From the NCBI GenBank assembly GCA_014155875.1, contig JACEFZ010013481.1, positions 219,501 through 283,500 of the forward strand: DNA of 64,000 bases, given 5' to 3'. A program made the translations under genes and the position numbers. The stretch is from Cepaea nemoralis. Its lineage: Eukaryota > Mollusca > Gastropoda > Stylommatophora > Helicidae. The notes beneath the pieces are model-generated. The model was not told where the DNA came from, searched no databases, and saw only the letters and a program-made list of their open reading frames with translations. Below are positions 11,301 through 21,747 of this stretch, piece after piece. The number at the start of each line of letters is the position of its first letter. The stretch's first letter is position 1.

Positions 11301-12578
11301 ATTTTTTTACAGGAGTTCGTACCAAGGTTTAGTTGCCCACAAAGTATACTTACAGATAATGGTAGAGAATTTGTAAATAAAAAATTCGAAAAGTTATTAA
11401 AAGATTTAAACATAAGACATATAAAGACCTCATTTTATAGACCTTCGTCAAATGCGAAAAACGAGCGTCAACATCAGACGTTATACAACATTGTGGCAAA
11501 GATTATTGATGAACATGAAAAAGATTGGGATCTATTTTTGGGACCTGCTCTTAGCGCTATTCGTACAAATCAAAATGAGAGCACGGGTTTTTCGCCATTT
11601 TATTTAATACACGGGAGAGAACCAATATTACCTATAGATAATTTATTAAAACCTAGACGGAAATATATGGGTGAAGATTTTCAAGAGGTCATAATACAAG
11701 AAATGCATAAAGCACATATGAGATTAAGAAATAATATAATAAAAGCTAGGGAAAGACAGAAAAAGTACAAAAATGTAAATACAAAATTACAGGAGTTTAA
11801 AGTAGGTGATAGAGTTTATTACAAAAAGCATAGAAGAAACTCTAAGTTTGATTCTCGTTGGATTCCAGGTTATTACGTTTTGGAAAAACTAGGTAATGTA
11901 TCGTATGTTATAAAGAACCAGGTCACAGCACACATAGCAAGGGCACATGTTGAACACTTAAGAAGAGATGAAAATGAGATAGAAAATAATAATTATAATA
12001 ATAATTGTTATTCGGATGCAAAATTTTTGGATGAACAAGTTGTTACAATAACTCCAGATCTTAGAAGAGCTACAGTAACCCCAGATCTTAGAAAAGAACC
12101 AGAACAAAATCAGTTGTTAGCAAATCCAAGTTACGAAGAACAAGAACAGACAATTCCGAAAAGAATGGAAGAAGAAGGGACAAATGAAACTCATTATGAT
12201 AGTATGGAAGAAGACACAGGTGCTCCATTTAAAAATACTAGGCAAGCAACAAAAAGAAGAATGGACAGTCAAAGAGATAAAGAAGTAAAAAGACAGAGAA
12301 GAATTAGAGATGATTCAACAAGCGGAGATGATATACCTATACTAGAAAGATCCTTAAGAAAGAGTGATCGACAAATTAGGTGGGATGTTGAAAGGAAGAG
12401 ATTAGCGGCAGCTAAAGAGAGACATACAGACGAAGAAGAAGAAATGGATGAAAAGTCAGAGTCAAGTAGTAGTATGGAGGAGGCTAGTAGGTTGTACGAA
12501 GAAGAAGATGTTGATATAGAGTTAGCACTTATTCAGAGAAACTTAGAGTTGTTGAGGAAATGGAAACGTAAGAGATAG
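8307..12578 (+). CDS. pol: Pol polyprotein of element A (PR-RT-RNase H-IN)
   Basis: 1423 codons from the first ATG. The frame is open upstream to 8154, so the natural product is probably a Gag-Pol fusion. Visible domains in order: aspartic protease with DSGA (residue 31); reverse transcriptase with YIDD at 492-495; RNase H with YTDAS (Asp 642); integrase zinc finger H891...C926-X2-C929; integrase core D957, D1017, E1053 with exact DD35E spacing; then a GPY/F-like module (WIPGYYVLEKLG). The last roughly 190 residues are a charged tail rich in Glu, Arg and Ser with no recognised domain. All catalytic residues checked are present and there are no internal stops, so the copy looks coding-competent. 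Domain order is that of ordinary Ty3/Gypsy elements. Confidence 0.95.
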   Translation: MDEVKKFIEDKTDYSSCILEIGKYRVRTLIDSGAQVSVVKESFLYKIVRNCRVFKCSNNLHSVTGQNLQVVGQTMINFKLGGINIRHLFHVVKGLNRNMLIGRDFLIKNGIRLFYDLHKLKFRDVYIDMEEDMHIAALVRVKMTTTLKPQSVNLIQAKLKRNPYYVEGNTVRITELQEEIIDEPGLEVPDGVMKLDKHLTFPVMVINNTGREIKLYRGCVIAKLDHNISEILATNRTEVSGTSYLETSSERRSDRRGCGRRGKIGMNELIHPFGENKVHIHTLDKITREQELLSQLKASPENKEVLEQFIKQNQDVFAVNDLELGKTRTVTMEIDTGDHPPISLKPYRTPLRNREIMEKAIEEMLKAGIIKRSKSEWSSPVVIVAKPDGSSRFCCDYRALNKITKNVAYPLPVIDDILGLLNGSTYFTTLDARSGFWCIPMSEDAQRKSAFCTHMGSYEFLRMPFGVKTAPSHYMLLINEVLEGMQRFALAYIDDILVYTKGDVEDHLKHIRLVFDRLRKHDVKLKLSKCQFLKTETKYLGYIINREGIKPDQEKIKIIKELPAPTNVKEVRAFIGTCAYYRRFIPAFSRIAEPITNLTAKYARFKWDDECQKAFDYLKNSLTLVPLLTHPDLNKQLILYTDASDSAVGACLVQPYEGKESGIPGVKNERPIYFLSHKLSKSQKKWSTIEKEAYAIHYALQKLNYYLHNASFVIRTDHMPLKSFLEAPVQNRKIQTWALNLQGYDAKIEYIPGKINTCADLLSRIPYTQSSEDTEEEAAEPEIDDRNWQVNILDSAIINGGEFDSLPSDQESEHREEDLQLAQFNMKEEQDLDPRIIQIKEKLRETEDNKYKRNYLLLQEDGQLYYMCEKNEQLRKYIPKHLENELLKAYHDENGHLGRDKLVKALTSKYYWPNLFKSACKYVDTCEKCRLRNMKTIKSPLQDTDIPHFPMQKISLDISGPHPRTLSGNVYLIHIVDIYSLWPEVYAIPDKSADTVINIFLQEFVPRFSCPQSILTDNGREFVNKKFEKLLKDLNIRHIKTSFYRPSSNAKNERQHQTLYNIVAKIIDEHEKDWDLFLGPALSAIRTNQNESTGFSPFYLIHGREPILPIDNLLKPRRKYMGEDFQEVIIQEMHKAHMRLRNNIIKARERQKKYKNVNTKLQEFKVGDRVYYKKHRRNSKFDSRWIPGYYVLEKLGNVSYVIKNQVTAHIARAHVEHLRRDENEIENNNYNNNCYSDAKFLDEQVVTITPDLRRATVTPDLRKEPEQNQLLANPSYEEQEQTIPKRMEEEGTNETHYDSMEEDTGAPFKNTRQATKRRMDSQRDKEVKRQRRIRDDSTSGDDIPILERSLRKSDRQIRWDVERKRLAAAKERHTDEEEEMDEKSESSSSMEEASRLYEEEDVDIELALIQRNLELLRKWKRKR

Positions 12579-14434
12579 ATAAATCGAAAGTACTGTAGAT
12601 AACAAGAAGAAGTATACGAAACGGTGGAAAAAGTGGTCTTGAGATATTAGTACAGTGGGTGAATGTATTTTTTTATTGATGTTAGAAGTGCCGTGTTTAA
12701 AGATAGGGGTTAACAAGTTATAATAATAATAGACAGGACAGATCACAAGTACGTTGATAAGTAGAGGATGGCTACATTGAGTTAATGTTGGATATAGGTT
12801 ACAGTGCTTACTTAAGAGCTTATTCAGGATGTCATGTGCTGTTAGGAGATAATAAATAATATGGTGGTTGTTGATTATTAATTTGTTTGTGTAGATAGAA
12901 CAGATATGTTCATAATCGATCTGTAGTTAACAGATATACAGATAGAATGTTTAGTCTTCTCGGTCATATAAATACTGGATATGCGTCATTTATGAGAGCC
13001 TAATGCTGGTAGTAATTTTAAGAGAGTTAAAATTGTGTTGAAAACGGTGTTTATGATATCTAAGTTTTATGAGTTATGAGTCATATAGGAAATGTTTTTA
13101 TGCTTGAGTTGATACTAGAAAATGAGGGATGTTGTTTGGTTGTTTTATTGAGCCTAAGTTGTAATACCTCATTTTGTTTTCTTGATTTGGTCTTGAAATA
13201 TGATTGTTATTGTTTGAGTAATTGGTTTAGAGTAGGGTGATTGTGTTCATAGCATTTGAGTTGACAAGAACTATTGGTCCGTAAAAGTGTCCAATAGTGA
13301 TAGGTAGAATAGGATATTTTATTCTGATTTGATAACATGCATGTTATGTCATTTTAAAATGTGTTTTTTTTTCTTCTAGATTAATTTGGAGGTTGTGTTC
13401 ATTTTATTTCGATTACATGAATGATTTGGTATATTGAGTTAAATGCTTGTAAAGTTAGTTAAGTAAGTTTAAGTTTCAAATGAAGGAGGTTTTGCTAAAG
13501 GTTTTTCGTTAAGAAAAGAGTTGATAAAAACTAATTTGTCCACTGATATAAGGTAAGGGGAAACTATGCATTCATTAACTAGTGGGAAACCATAGTTGGT
13601 GAACGTGTATGCACGAATGGATAGACGTATCCAGGGTCTGCACACACGTCACTTTATTTATAAAATAACAGGATGGGTTGTACGGGGGAAAGATATAGGT
13701 GCTGTGAAATACCAGCTTTAATTATATTTAAGGTGTTCATAAAATATGAACATGGGCTCATGGTAAAAGGTGAGATAACGGAAGAGGAACGGAATTGTGG
13801 TTGGCAATGTCAATGTGAAATATAAAAGGTTTATGAAAACTTATGCCAAATTGTTTTATAACGAACAATAATATATTTCTTAAAGGTGTTTTAAAAAATT
13901 GTTTTACAAAAAATTTTTTTATTGGCAAGGGAGGTAAAGGGTGAATGTCTTAAATGTACATTTACTATATGTCTATGTGGTCATGTCGTGTATTCATTCT
14001 TTACTATTCTTTATTTGGTGCGCACCACTTCTTTACTTTTTCTAACTACATTGTTTTTGTACGTCCTGGGGTTTGAAAGAATGAGGAATTGTATAAGATC
14101 ATAATTTTTGACACAGAATTTACGAGCTGTTCTTATGATATGTATATTTGATACAGATAACCAGAAAGAACCAGAAATGAAGAATTACGTAGTAGATAAC
14201 TATAAAATGTTGGGGAAATAAAAAAGAAAGAAGGACTGCTTGGATTAACCGTAGTATTATATAAATAAAAAGCGAAGAAGAAGTATATGGGGAGGTTATA
14301 GACAGACCGTAGTACTGGGAGAAGAGTAAAAGATGTATTGGCGAAGGTTAAAAGACAAGTAGGGAATAGAGTATGGGGATTAGGAGTAAAGATTTTTCCT
14401 TTAAAAGGAAAATTCTTTAAGTAACATGGGGAGG
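12579..14434 (+). other. Untranslated region of element A between pol and 3' LTR
   Basis: 1.86 kb, A/T-rich, with only short open frames (longest about 120 codons, - strand, 14133-14495). No envelope-like signal peptide or transmembrane pattern is supported. It ends in a purine tract next to the LTR. Confidence 0.7.
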
Positions 14435-14671
14435 TGTAACAGTGTAGGTATAATTGGGGTCTATTGGAAAACTCCGATACAGCACGATTGAGCATTGAGA
14501 CTGAAAGGGGGGGGAGATGCTCAATCGTGACGTATTGGGTTGGTATGGGCAGTTAGAACCCAGCTTGAGTACCGAATGGAGGTGTACATCGGAGCTTTGT
14601 TATATTAAGCCAATAAACGTTTTATCAACAAACAAACGACCGGCCTTCGTCTTATATTACACACTGTTATA
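14435..14671 (+). repeat. 3' LTR of element A
   Basis: 237 bp, matching the 5' LTR apart from one noted base. It has the same 13-bp stem (14483-14495 against 14517-14529) and AATAAA at 14612-14617. It is followed by the gtta target duplicate. Confidence 0.95.
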
Positions 14672-15375
14672 GTTACACACATTTGATTATGGTACATTTC
14701 TAGATGCAATATGTTGCACACATGTGATTATGTTACATTTCTAGATGCAATATGTTGCACACATGTGATTATGTTACATTTCTAGATGCAATATGTTGCA
14801 CACATGTGATTATGTTACATTTCTAGATACAATATGTTGCACACATGTGATTATGTTACATTTCTAGATGCAATATGTTGCACACATGTGATTATGTTAC
14901 ATTTCTAGATGCAATATGTTGCACACATGTGATTATGTTACATTTCTAGATGCAATATGTTGCACACATTTGATTATGTCACATTTCTAGATGCAATATG
15001 TTGCACACATGTAATTATGTTACATTTCTAGATGCAATATGTTGCACACATGTGATTATGTTACATTTCTAGATGCAATATGTTGCACACATGTGATTAT
15101 GTTACATTTCTAGATGCAATATGTTGCACACATGTGATTATGTTACATTTCTAGATGCAATATGTTGCACACATGTGATTATGTTACATTTCTAGATGCA
15201 ATATGTTGCACACATGTGATTATGTTACATTTCTAGATGCAATATGTTGCACACATGTGATAATGTTACATTTCTAGATGCAATATGTTGCACACATGTG
15301 ATTATGTTACATTTCTAGATGCAATATGTTGCACACGTGTGATTATGTTATATTTCTAGATGCAATATGTTTTTG
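14672..15375. repeat. 41-bp minisatellite (right part) abutting an exon
   Basis: About 17 copies of the 41-bp unit (gatgcaatatgttgcacaca). The last unit, gatgcaatatgtttttgcag, forms the splice acceptor of the exon at 15379, so the repeat unit includes the sequence just upstream of the exon. Confidence 0.93.
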
Positions 15376-15378
15376 CAG

Positions 15379-15631
15379 TTCTCCTTGGACAACTCCTTTC
15401 CCTACCTGAACATCATCAACGTAACATCCACGATGTTTGCACTCTACGGGTTCCTGGTCTTCTACAACTTGTCCAAAGAGCACCTGAAAGCTGCCCTGAT
15501 CGTGCCCAAGTTCTTCACCCTACAGCTGGTCATCATCTGTCGCAACCTCCAGGGCCTGGTGTTCTCTACCTTAGCCAAGTTTGGCATCCCACCCTGCGAG
15601 GGCGTCCTGTCATCCAACATCAGAGCTGAAG
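15379..15631 (+). CDS. SLC51A: Organic solute transporter alpha-like exon
   Basis: 253-bp exon in phase 0 (acceptor ttttgcag) ending in phase 1 (donor GAAG/gtaacc at 15632). It encodes FSLDNSFPYLNIIN, a membrane helix (TSTMFALYGFLVFYNL), a charged loop SKEHLKAALIVPKF and another helix (LQLVIICRNLQGLVFSTLA), then FGIPPCEGV. The pattern of a helix, an LY..LVFY motif, a basic loop, KF and a Q-containing helix is shared by SLC51A and the related TMEM184 proteins. The following exon (C-terminal LLARHVYRR compared with the vertebrate LTRMYYRR) favours SLC51A. Base composition is clearly more GC-rich than the flanking repeats, as expected for a conserved exon. A diverged inverted copy of 126 bp of this exon lies in the next intron at 25797-25922. 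Confidence 0.85.
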
Positions 15632-15674
15632 GTAACCCACTTCTTCTTGATGTCTCCACCGATGAATATCTAGC

Positions 15675-15851
15675 TATGTTCCTATAACTATTTATCCGTC
15701 TAACAATCAACGTTACCTTCCTGTAACTATTTGTCCGTCTAACAATCAACGTTACCTTCCTGTAATTATTTGCCCGTCTAATAATAAACGTTAACCTTCC
15801 TGAAACTATTTCCTTCTGTGATAATCAACGTTATCTTACTGTAACTATTTG
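15675..15851. repeat. 39-bp minisatellite (left part)
   Basis: Unit core cctgtaactatttgcctgtg plus taataatcaacgttacc. The same array continues at 25362-25567 and 26103-26460. It was split first by LTR element B and again by the SINE at 25568-26102. Confidence 0.92.
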
Positions 15852-16446
15852 TGTCAACAACTCAACTGACAGGCATCATCGGGTACTTCTGGCACACCAA
15901 TACAAGAAAACTTGCAAGTCGTGTGCGAGGAATTTAAATGGTACATTTATTGCCGTTGGCTCGCTACAAGCAGTGAACAGTCGCTATTGAAACACACAAC
16001 ATACAGCCACAGTATTATCTATCCCGAGCTGCTACCCCTATGCTGACTTTCTACACAAATAATCACAACAAAAAACCCTATCGCTATCCTAACGAAGTGA
16101 ACACTTCGAAGTCCCGTCTCCCGTCTGACAATCTTCCCTTCCGCGGTCACACACCACGCGGATTGACTTTCACCTTGGTGCGTGTCGCCTCACGTCGCAC
16201 GCCGATGGTAGACGTGGCCTGTTGAGTGTATACTCAACTTCTCTATGGCTACCACGAGGCGTGATGTTATTGTGATTAGAGTGTTAACTCTCTGAACACC
16301 GCCTGCGTGTCTCATGCAGGAAATGGTTAACCATCTCCTATCACCTCCTCTTCCCTGCTCTTCCCTCGGGCACCCTTATCCCCTCCTGGCCTCTTCAAGA
16401 ATGACTGCTCTTCCTAGCTGGAGGGGATGTGGTCGAGTCTTTGACA
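15852..16446 (-). repeat. 3' LTR of element B
   Basis: 595 bp. It matches 24772-25361 with a few percent divergence, for example cgtgtcgcc versus cgtgtcacc, and a divergent patch around the segment near 16090. Confidence 0.93.
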
Positions 16447-18676
16447 CACACCCGCCCCTCCTGTGTTGTGTCATCAACTTTCACTCATTGGTTGTGACGC
16501 AAGAGGTTTCAAAAAAAATTAGTGTCTCTAATTTTTGTCAAAGACTCTAGATAACCTGGCTTGGGGCATTCTAATAGACTTCTACTGACTATTATCACAA
16601 TGTAGCAAAACTTTACTTGGCTACTGGCAATCGCCACAAAGCTTGACTGGTTGGCGTGAGCCCTTTCTCACATGCTATATTATACTTCTTAGAGGTATGT
16701 CTGAACCGGACCGTTGTCTTATAAGACCTGCCCTCACATAGTAAATTAACTTACTACCCATACAAAGTTGACTTTCTTAGGGTCAACACATGAATTGCTT
16801 CATGTCCCCCATATAATATTTAACAACCATTATACAAGAGTGTGTGCGACAGGCTTTACCTACATTCGCTTCCGCGCGTAAAGAATTATTTCACTGTTAA
16901 GTTAGTTTTTCGTTGTCTATTATGTCCCCCTGACCCAAAGTTATCTCCCTTTGATCTAGAAAAAGTGTATGTAATTTATATGTTTGTTTTTCTGGTTGTT
17001 TGTGTGTTTGGATGTAATTACACTACTAATCTAACTTCTAATCTATGTTTCTAATTCCTATGTGTATGTATATCAGTTTTTTAAGTGTCATAATTTGGTT
17101 AAATGTGGTCCCAAACAGGTGCATAACACTAATTCGTGATCTACATTTCCTTGTTATGAAACCCAAAATACTGTAATCTAAGTTCTAAACTATATTACAG
17201 ACAACACATTCACACTAACACATTTTCATTAACGAAAACCAACATTACACAGACAAATATTAAAAGTCGAGCCAGACAGCAGCAGAATCAGCTGACTGAT
17301 GTCAATTTCTCCCGTTTCTTTTCCATTTGCTCTCATTTTCACACTTCTGTCATACTCCTTTCACCCTTCATTCTGTCACATCTTTCATCCTTCCACACTG
17401 ATTCTTCTGATTATTTAAAAACCTTGGAGTGAGACTGTACAGGTTTGGCTCAGTTTGAGATAGTGGAGCCCACTGACTGTGCGAAAGTCGCTGCACAAGT
17501 CATATATTTACAATATATTTACATAGATGAGACAGGGTTGGTGACTTGTCCCCTTGATCTCATCATCAAGTATATCACACTAACTATAACAGTATACATT
17601 CTAGCATACTAATACTAACTATATACATATGTGTTAACTAATTTATATAATTTGTTATGTTAAGTATATGATATGGTTATATTAATTCTTATCTTTATCT
17701 AATCTAAGGGATGTAATGTAACTAACTAAATGTAATTGTTGTGATGTGAGTTATGTACCTTAATTACATGGATGATGTGAATACAAATTATGTTTTTTTT
17801 TTCTAAATACTGGGCTAAATAATGTTTGTAAATGCACAAAGAAAATCTACATGAGTGATGTTCTTAACATAAATGTTGAAAATGATTTATGTTCAGTCAC
17901 ATAATCTTTTTAAACTATCATGATGTAAAATGATGATACTAATAAATGGTAATGTTTGATGGATGGTATGGTTTTATTAAGCTGGAATAAACTAAACTAA
18001 CTGACGCTAAGTGAAATATAATATTCTAAATGGTACTGTTTCTATCATAAATTTAATTTAACTTGTCATTAACTATTCTTATGTCTACATTCATATTTTA
18101 ATTCAATTCTAGGCTAAGTAAATGGATTAATTACTGTACTAACTTATCCTATTAATATAAATGAGGATTATTATATTATCTAATTCTACCTCTAATTTAT
18201 AACTATTTTAAAAAAATATTATTTTACATATCACATTAAGTTTATATACATGGTATTCAGTTTCCACAGGTTAGTATTTGCCTTCATGTTTGTACTTCGG
18301 TTGTATAGGCATAATATATCTACACACTTTGCCTGGGTATCTGAAATACATTACACAGTTATCAAAGTGTTCTCTCGGTAGTGCACGTGTAGAGTTCACT
18401 GGTGTCGTAGCTCAGTCTTTTTCGTGTCTGTAATTAAGCACTGTTCTGACACTGTTTTCTGCGTTTCACATTAAATGATACACCGGAATGGAGCTTAGTT
18501 GGAAATGAGCTGTCCTAGTTCACACGGTGATATCTAAGTTTTGCAGCACAGTTCTTCACTTGATATCTACGGACACCTAATAGTTCACTGTTCTTGGTAC
18601 ATGATTACGCACATAATGTGGATCTATATGTAAACTATTTTACATAGTATATTATAATATATTCATGTACTAACTA
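16447..18676 (-). other. Region of element B between pol and 3' LTR
   Basis: 2.2 kb, mostly A/T-rich, with no frame longer than about 70 codons. I see no envelope or other gene. The LTR-proximal end is pyrimidine-rich on the + strand (cccgcccctcct), which is the polypurine tract on the element strand. Confidence 0.65.
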
Positions 18677-21600
18677 TCACTCTACATTTATATGTGGGAT
18701 TTCAGGTATTTCTACCCCAGATGGTCTGCTAAGGGTATCAGCCAGAATATTATCCTTACCCTTGATATGTTCTATACTAAATGTATAATTCTGCAGTATA
18801 AGAGACCACCTGTATATCCGGTCATTTCGATGCACACCACTCTGGATGACAGTGATGGGGGAGTTGTCGGTCTGGATTACGAAGTGCACCCCCGCCAGAA
18901 ATCGATGGAGCTTTCTCACCGCATAGATGACGCTTAGGGCTTCCAACTCGGATATCGAATATCTGGACTCGGCAGGTGTGATCTTACGGCTCACGTAGCA
19001 AATGGGATGGAAGATGCCCTCATAAAATTGGCCTAGGACTGCAGCGATGGAGATCCTGCTGGCATCTGTCCTAAGATAATAAACGAGCCTCGGGTTAGGC
19101 AAGCGAAGGATTGGAACATTACTAAAAAGAATTTTCAATTTAGACAATGCAGAAATTAATAATGCATCTTTCACATCCAATTTTACAGATGATTTTAAAA
19201 CATTGGAAAAAACACTTGTAATTTCTGCTAAATTTGGGATAAATTTACTATAGTAATTTACTAATCCTAGAAGGCTTCTGACCTGTTTTTTAGTGGTAGG
19301 AATGGTCAGATTCATAATTTTTGTAATAATCCTGTTGTCAGTCTTCAATTGACCTTGAGAGATGACATGACCCAAAAATTCAATTTCTTTTAGGCCTAAT
19401 TCAACTTTGCTCGGTTTGACAGTGAGACCGAAGAGTCGCAACCTATCAAAGACATGTCTGAGTTTCCGTAAGTGTGTGGTCCAGTCTTCAGTATGGACAC
19501 ATATATCATCTATATAGGTCACAGTATTCGTCACTCCATGCAATAGATCTCTAGTTAAGCGTACGAACGTGGCCGGAGCATTTCGAAGTCCGAAAGGAAG
19601 AAATCGCCACTCGTATAGTCCTAAAGGTGTTGAAAACGCCGTCAGATGCATAGATTGAACCTGCATAGGGACCTGCCAATATCCCTTAGTAAGATCTAGT
19701 TTTGAAAAGATTTTAGAAGTAGACATGTCCAAGATAAGATCTTCGCAGGAAGGAATAGGTTCTGCGTCGATCTTAGTGATGTTATTGAGTTTCCGATAGT
19801 CCACGCACAGACGAATTGTGGAATCCTTCTTCTTAACTAGGACGATTGGAAAAGAGTACTCAGATGTAGACTTTTGGATAATCCCGCTAGCTTCTAAATT
19901 AAGAATTTCCTTATTTAGATTTTCCCTATAGCTGAGTGGGATAGAGTACGGCCTGCATTTAATAGGCTTAGAGTCCGAAAGAAGAATGGAGTGTTCGATT
20001 CTGTCCGTCCTACCTGGGATGTCAGAGAATAGGTCTTTGTATTCCGTCACTAACTCCACTAATTGTCGTCGTTGAATGTCTGTTAGTCCCTGATCTATGT
20101 GTATACTGTCTAATGTCGCAGTTTTGTCTACAATGGGAACAGGTAGTTCCATTCCGTCATCGTCTACCTGATTCAGTACGGTGGTGGTGCTAAGTGTGTA
20201 TTCTGTTAACTCACTAGGTGTATTGCCATTGTCGGAACTGCTAGTCTCGCTAACTAGTGTAGTTGCGTTATGTATGTCTGTCGTCTGATCACTGGGTGTT
20301 GGTGCACTCTGTTCGTCTGTCACTACTTCTGTTTCTTGTCTTGAATAGTAAGGTTTCAACATGTTGACATGGAATATCTTTAAGTGTCCGTTTATCGATA
20401 TTTCATAGTCAACATCTGAAATTCTGCGTACCACCTTGAATGGCCCTTGCCATGAGGTTAATAATAAATTTCTTTTGTCTGGAAGTAGCAAGAGTATGTC
20501 TTGATCTGGTTCAAGTTCAATTGTTCTTGTCCCTTTGTTGGCATATTGGCGGTAGATTTGACCCTTCCTCTCCAAAGCTGCCTTAGCTATAACACACGAT
20601 TTCATGATCTTGTCTCGTGTTTCTGTCACCATTTCATAAGGTGTTTTTGGAGTCGGAATTTCTATCGAATTAGTTAGTACCTGATGGTAAATGGTTAGGG
20701 GTCCACGTGGGTTAGCCCCGTAAACTAATTCAAACGGTGAGAAACCCGTGCTAGAATGGGGAATCTCCCGATAGGCGAACAGCACTGTTGGTAACAGTGT
20801 ATCCCAATCAGCTGGGTTTTCTGCTGTCACCTTAGCCAGCATGTGCTTTAGGTCACCGTTAATTTTCTCTACTATTCCATTGCTGGCTGGATGGTATGCT
20901 GTCGTAAAATGTTGCTTAATGCCTAACATTTTTGTAAGGGCTTGCGTTGCAGCCGATATGAACTGAGTTCCACGATCGGATAAAATGGTCCGTGGGAATC
21001 CGAATCGTGAGAACAGATGTAGAAATACATTGGCAACGTCTTTGGAGGTGATGTATTTCAAAGCTACTGCCTCAACCCACCTTGTACATAGGTCGACCAT
21101 TGTCAATATGAAGCGATTTCCTTTGCTGGACACCTGGTTTAGGGGTCCAACAATATCTACCGCCACACTTTCAAATGGCCTAGAAGCCAGTGTAGAAGGT
21201 TGTACTTCAGCTGTAGGATGTTTACCCTTACGTACTAATTGTTGACAGACATTACACGAACGACAAAATAATTTTATGTCATTGCAAAAACCTGGCCAAT
21301 AGAAATGAGTCTGAATTCTTGCCCTGGTTTTATCATATGCAAGATGACCAGCAAACGGTGACTCATGTGCAATCTTTAGCACAGTTAGACGATGTTGTTC
21401 AGGTAACACCGTTTGCTGAATCTCATGGTTACCAGTAGTATAATATCTAGTTAAAATGCCATTGTTAAGTCTAAAAAACCACGATGCATTTTTGGTCACT
21501 TTGGCTTTATCTTTTAACAATTTTAAGTATGGAGACACACTAGTATCAGCTTTCTGCTGTTCTATAAATTTCTGTCTGCTGGTGTCATCTGTGCCAGTTG

Positions 21601-21745
21601 GAGAAAGCAACAGTAGTCTCTCATCTTGTAGTGTGTCTTGATGTTTCACACTGTCTGCTCTTGTTGTTGCATTAGCTGCATTTAATTTCTCCCATGCAAC
21701 TATTTCCTCATTAGTACATTGTTTCAGTTGAGGTAAACACCCCAA
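18677..21745 (-). CDS. pol: Pol of element B: integrase, then reverse transcriptase, then RNase H
   Basis: 1022 codons. Order of domains: a short protease tail just upstream of the first Met in the same frame (TDLILGC-like); integrase zinc finger H127, H134, C164, C167; integrase core D197, D257, E293 (35 residues between D and E); GPY/F module WQGPFKVV at about 432; a Ser/Thr/Asp-rich linker (470-545); reverse transcriptase with VDYRKLN, PFGLRNAP and YIDD at 744-747; RNase H with D893, E933, D960 and D1003. The protein ends shortly after ADTLSRPSG. All key residues are present. Ordinary Gypsy elements have RT-RNase H before integrase; here the order is reversed as in Ty1/copia, while the sequence motifs are Gypsy-like. 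It is expressed presumably by frameshifting from the upstream frame. Intact frame. Confidence 0.94.
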   Translation of the reverse strand: MGCLPQLKQCTNEEIVAWEKLNAANATTRADSVKHQDTLQDERLLLLSPTGTDDTSRQKFIEQQKADTSVSPYLKLLKDKAKVTKNASWFFRLNNGILTRYYTTGNHEIQQTVLPEQHRLTVLKIAHESPFAGHLAYDKTRARIQTHFYWPGFCNDIKLFCRSCNVCQQLVRKGKHPTAEVQPSTLASRPFESVAVDIVGPLNQVSSKGNRFILTMVDLCTRWVEAVALKYITSKDVANVFLHLFSRFGFPRTILSDRGTQFISAATQALTKMLGIKQHFTTAYHPASNGIVEKINGDLKHMLAKVTAENPADWDTLLPTVLFAYREIPHSSTGFSPFELVYGANPRGPLTIYHQVLTNSIEIPTPKTPYEMVTETRDKIMKSCVIAKAALERKGQIYRQYANKGTRTIELEPDQDILLLLPDKRNLLLTSWQGPFKVVRRISDVDYEISINGHLKIFHVNMLKPYYSRQETEVVTDEQSAPTPSDQTTDIHNATTLVSETSSSDNGNTPSELTEYTLSTTTVLNQVDDDGMELPVPIVDKTATLDSIHIDQGLTDIQRRQLVELVTEYKDLFSDIPGRTDRIEHSILLSDSKPIKCRPYSIPLSYRENLNKEILNLEASGIIQKSTSEYSFPIVLVKKKDSTIRLCVDYRKLNNITKIDAEPIPSCEDLILDMSTSKIFSKLDLTKGYWQVPMQVQSMHLTAFSTPLGLYEWRFLPFGLRNAPATFVRLTRDLLHGVTNTVTYIDDICVHTEDWTTHLRKLRHVFDRLRLFGLTVKPSKVELGLKEIEFLGHVISQGQLKTDNRIITKIMNLTIPTTKKQVRSLLGLVNYYSKFIPNLAEITSVFSNVLKSSVKLDVKDALLISALSKLKILFSNVPILRLPNPRLVYYLRTDASRISIAAVLGQFYEGIFHPICYVSRKITPAESRYSISELEALSVIYAVRKLHRFLAGVHFVIQTDNSPITVIQSGVHRNDRIYRWSLILQNYTFSIEHIKGKDNILADTLSRPSGVEIPEIPHINVE

Positions 21746-21747
21746 AA

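Larger units (their letters stand above)
5827..14671 (+). mobile_element. LTR retrotransposon A: full-length Gypsy/Ty3-type
   Basis: Complete 8.85-kb element: 5' LTR 5827-6063, leader, gag, pol, 1.9-kb untranslated region, purine tract atggggagg (14426-14434) and 3' LTR 14435-14671. It is flanked by a 4-bp target duplication gtta (5823-5826 and 14672-14675). The LTRs begin TGTAACAGTG and end CACTGTTATA, an imperfect inverted terminal pair. The LTRs are the same length and I see one difference between them (gggagggg versus gggggggg, near 5900/14509), so the copy is recent. Pol order is PR-RT-RNase H-IN, the usual Gypsy order. A possible primer-binding site starting TGGAGCCACTTGACC lies at 6074, 10 nt inside the LTR; the tRNA is not identified. 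The leader contains about three copies of a roughly 40-bp tandem repeat (6593-6715). No envelope gene is seen. Confidence 0.95.

Noticed and set aside
12579..14434. Envelope gene in element A
   Set aside because: No frame above about 120 codons, and no signal peptide or fusion/transmembrane pattern.
15462..15749. 95-codon - strand frame opposite the SLC51A-like exon
   Set aside because: Shadow of the exon on the + strand; splice sites and family match support the + strand.
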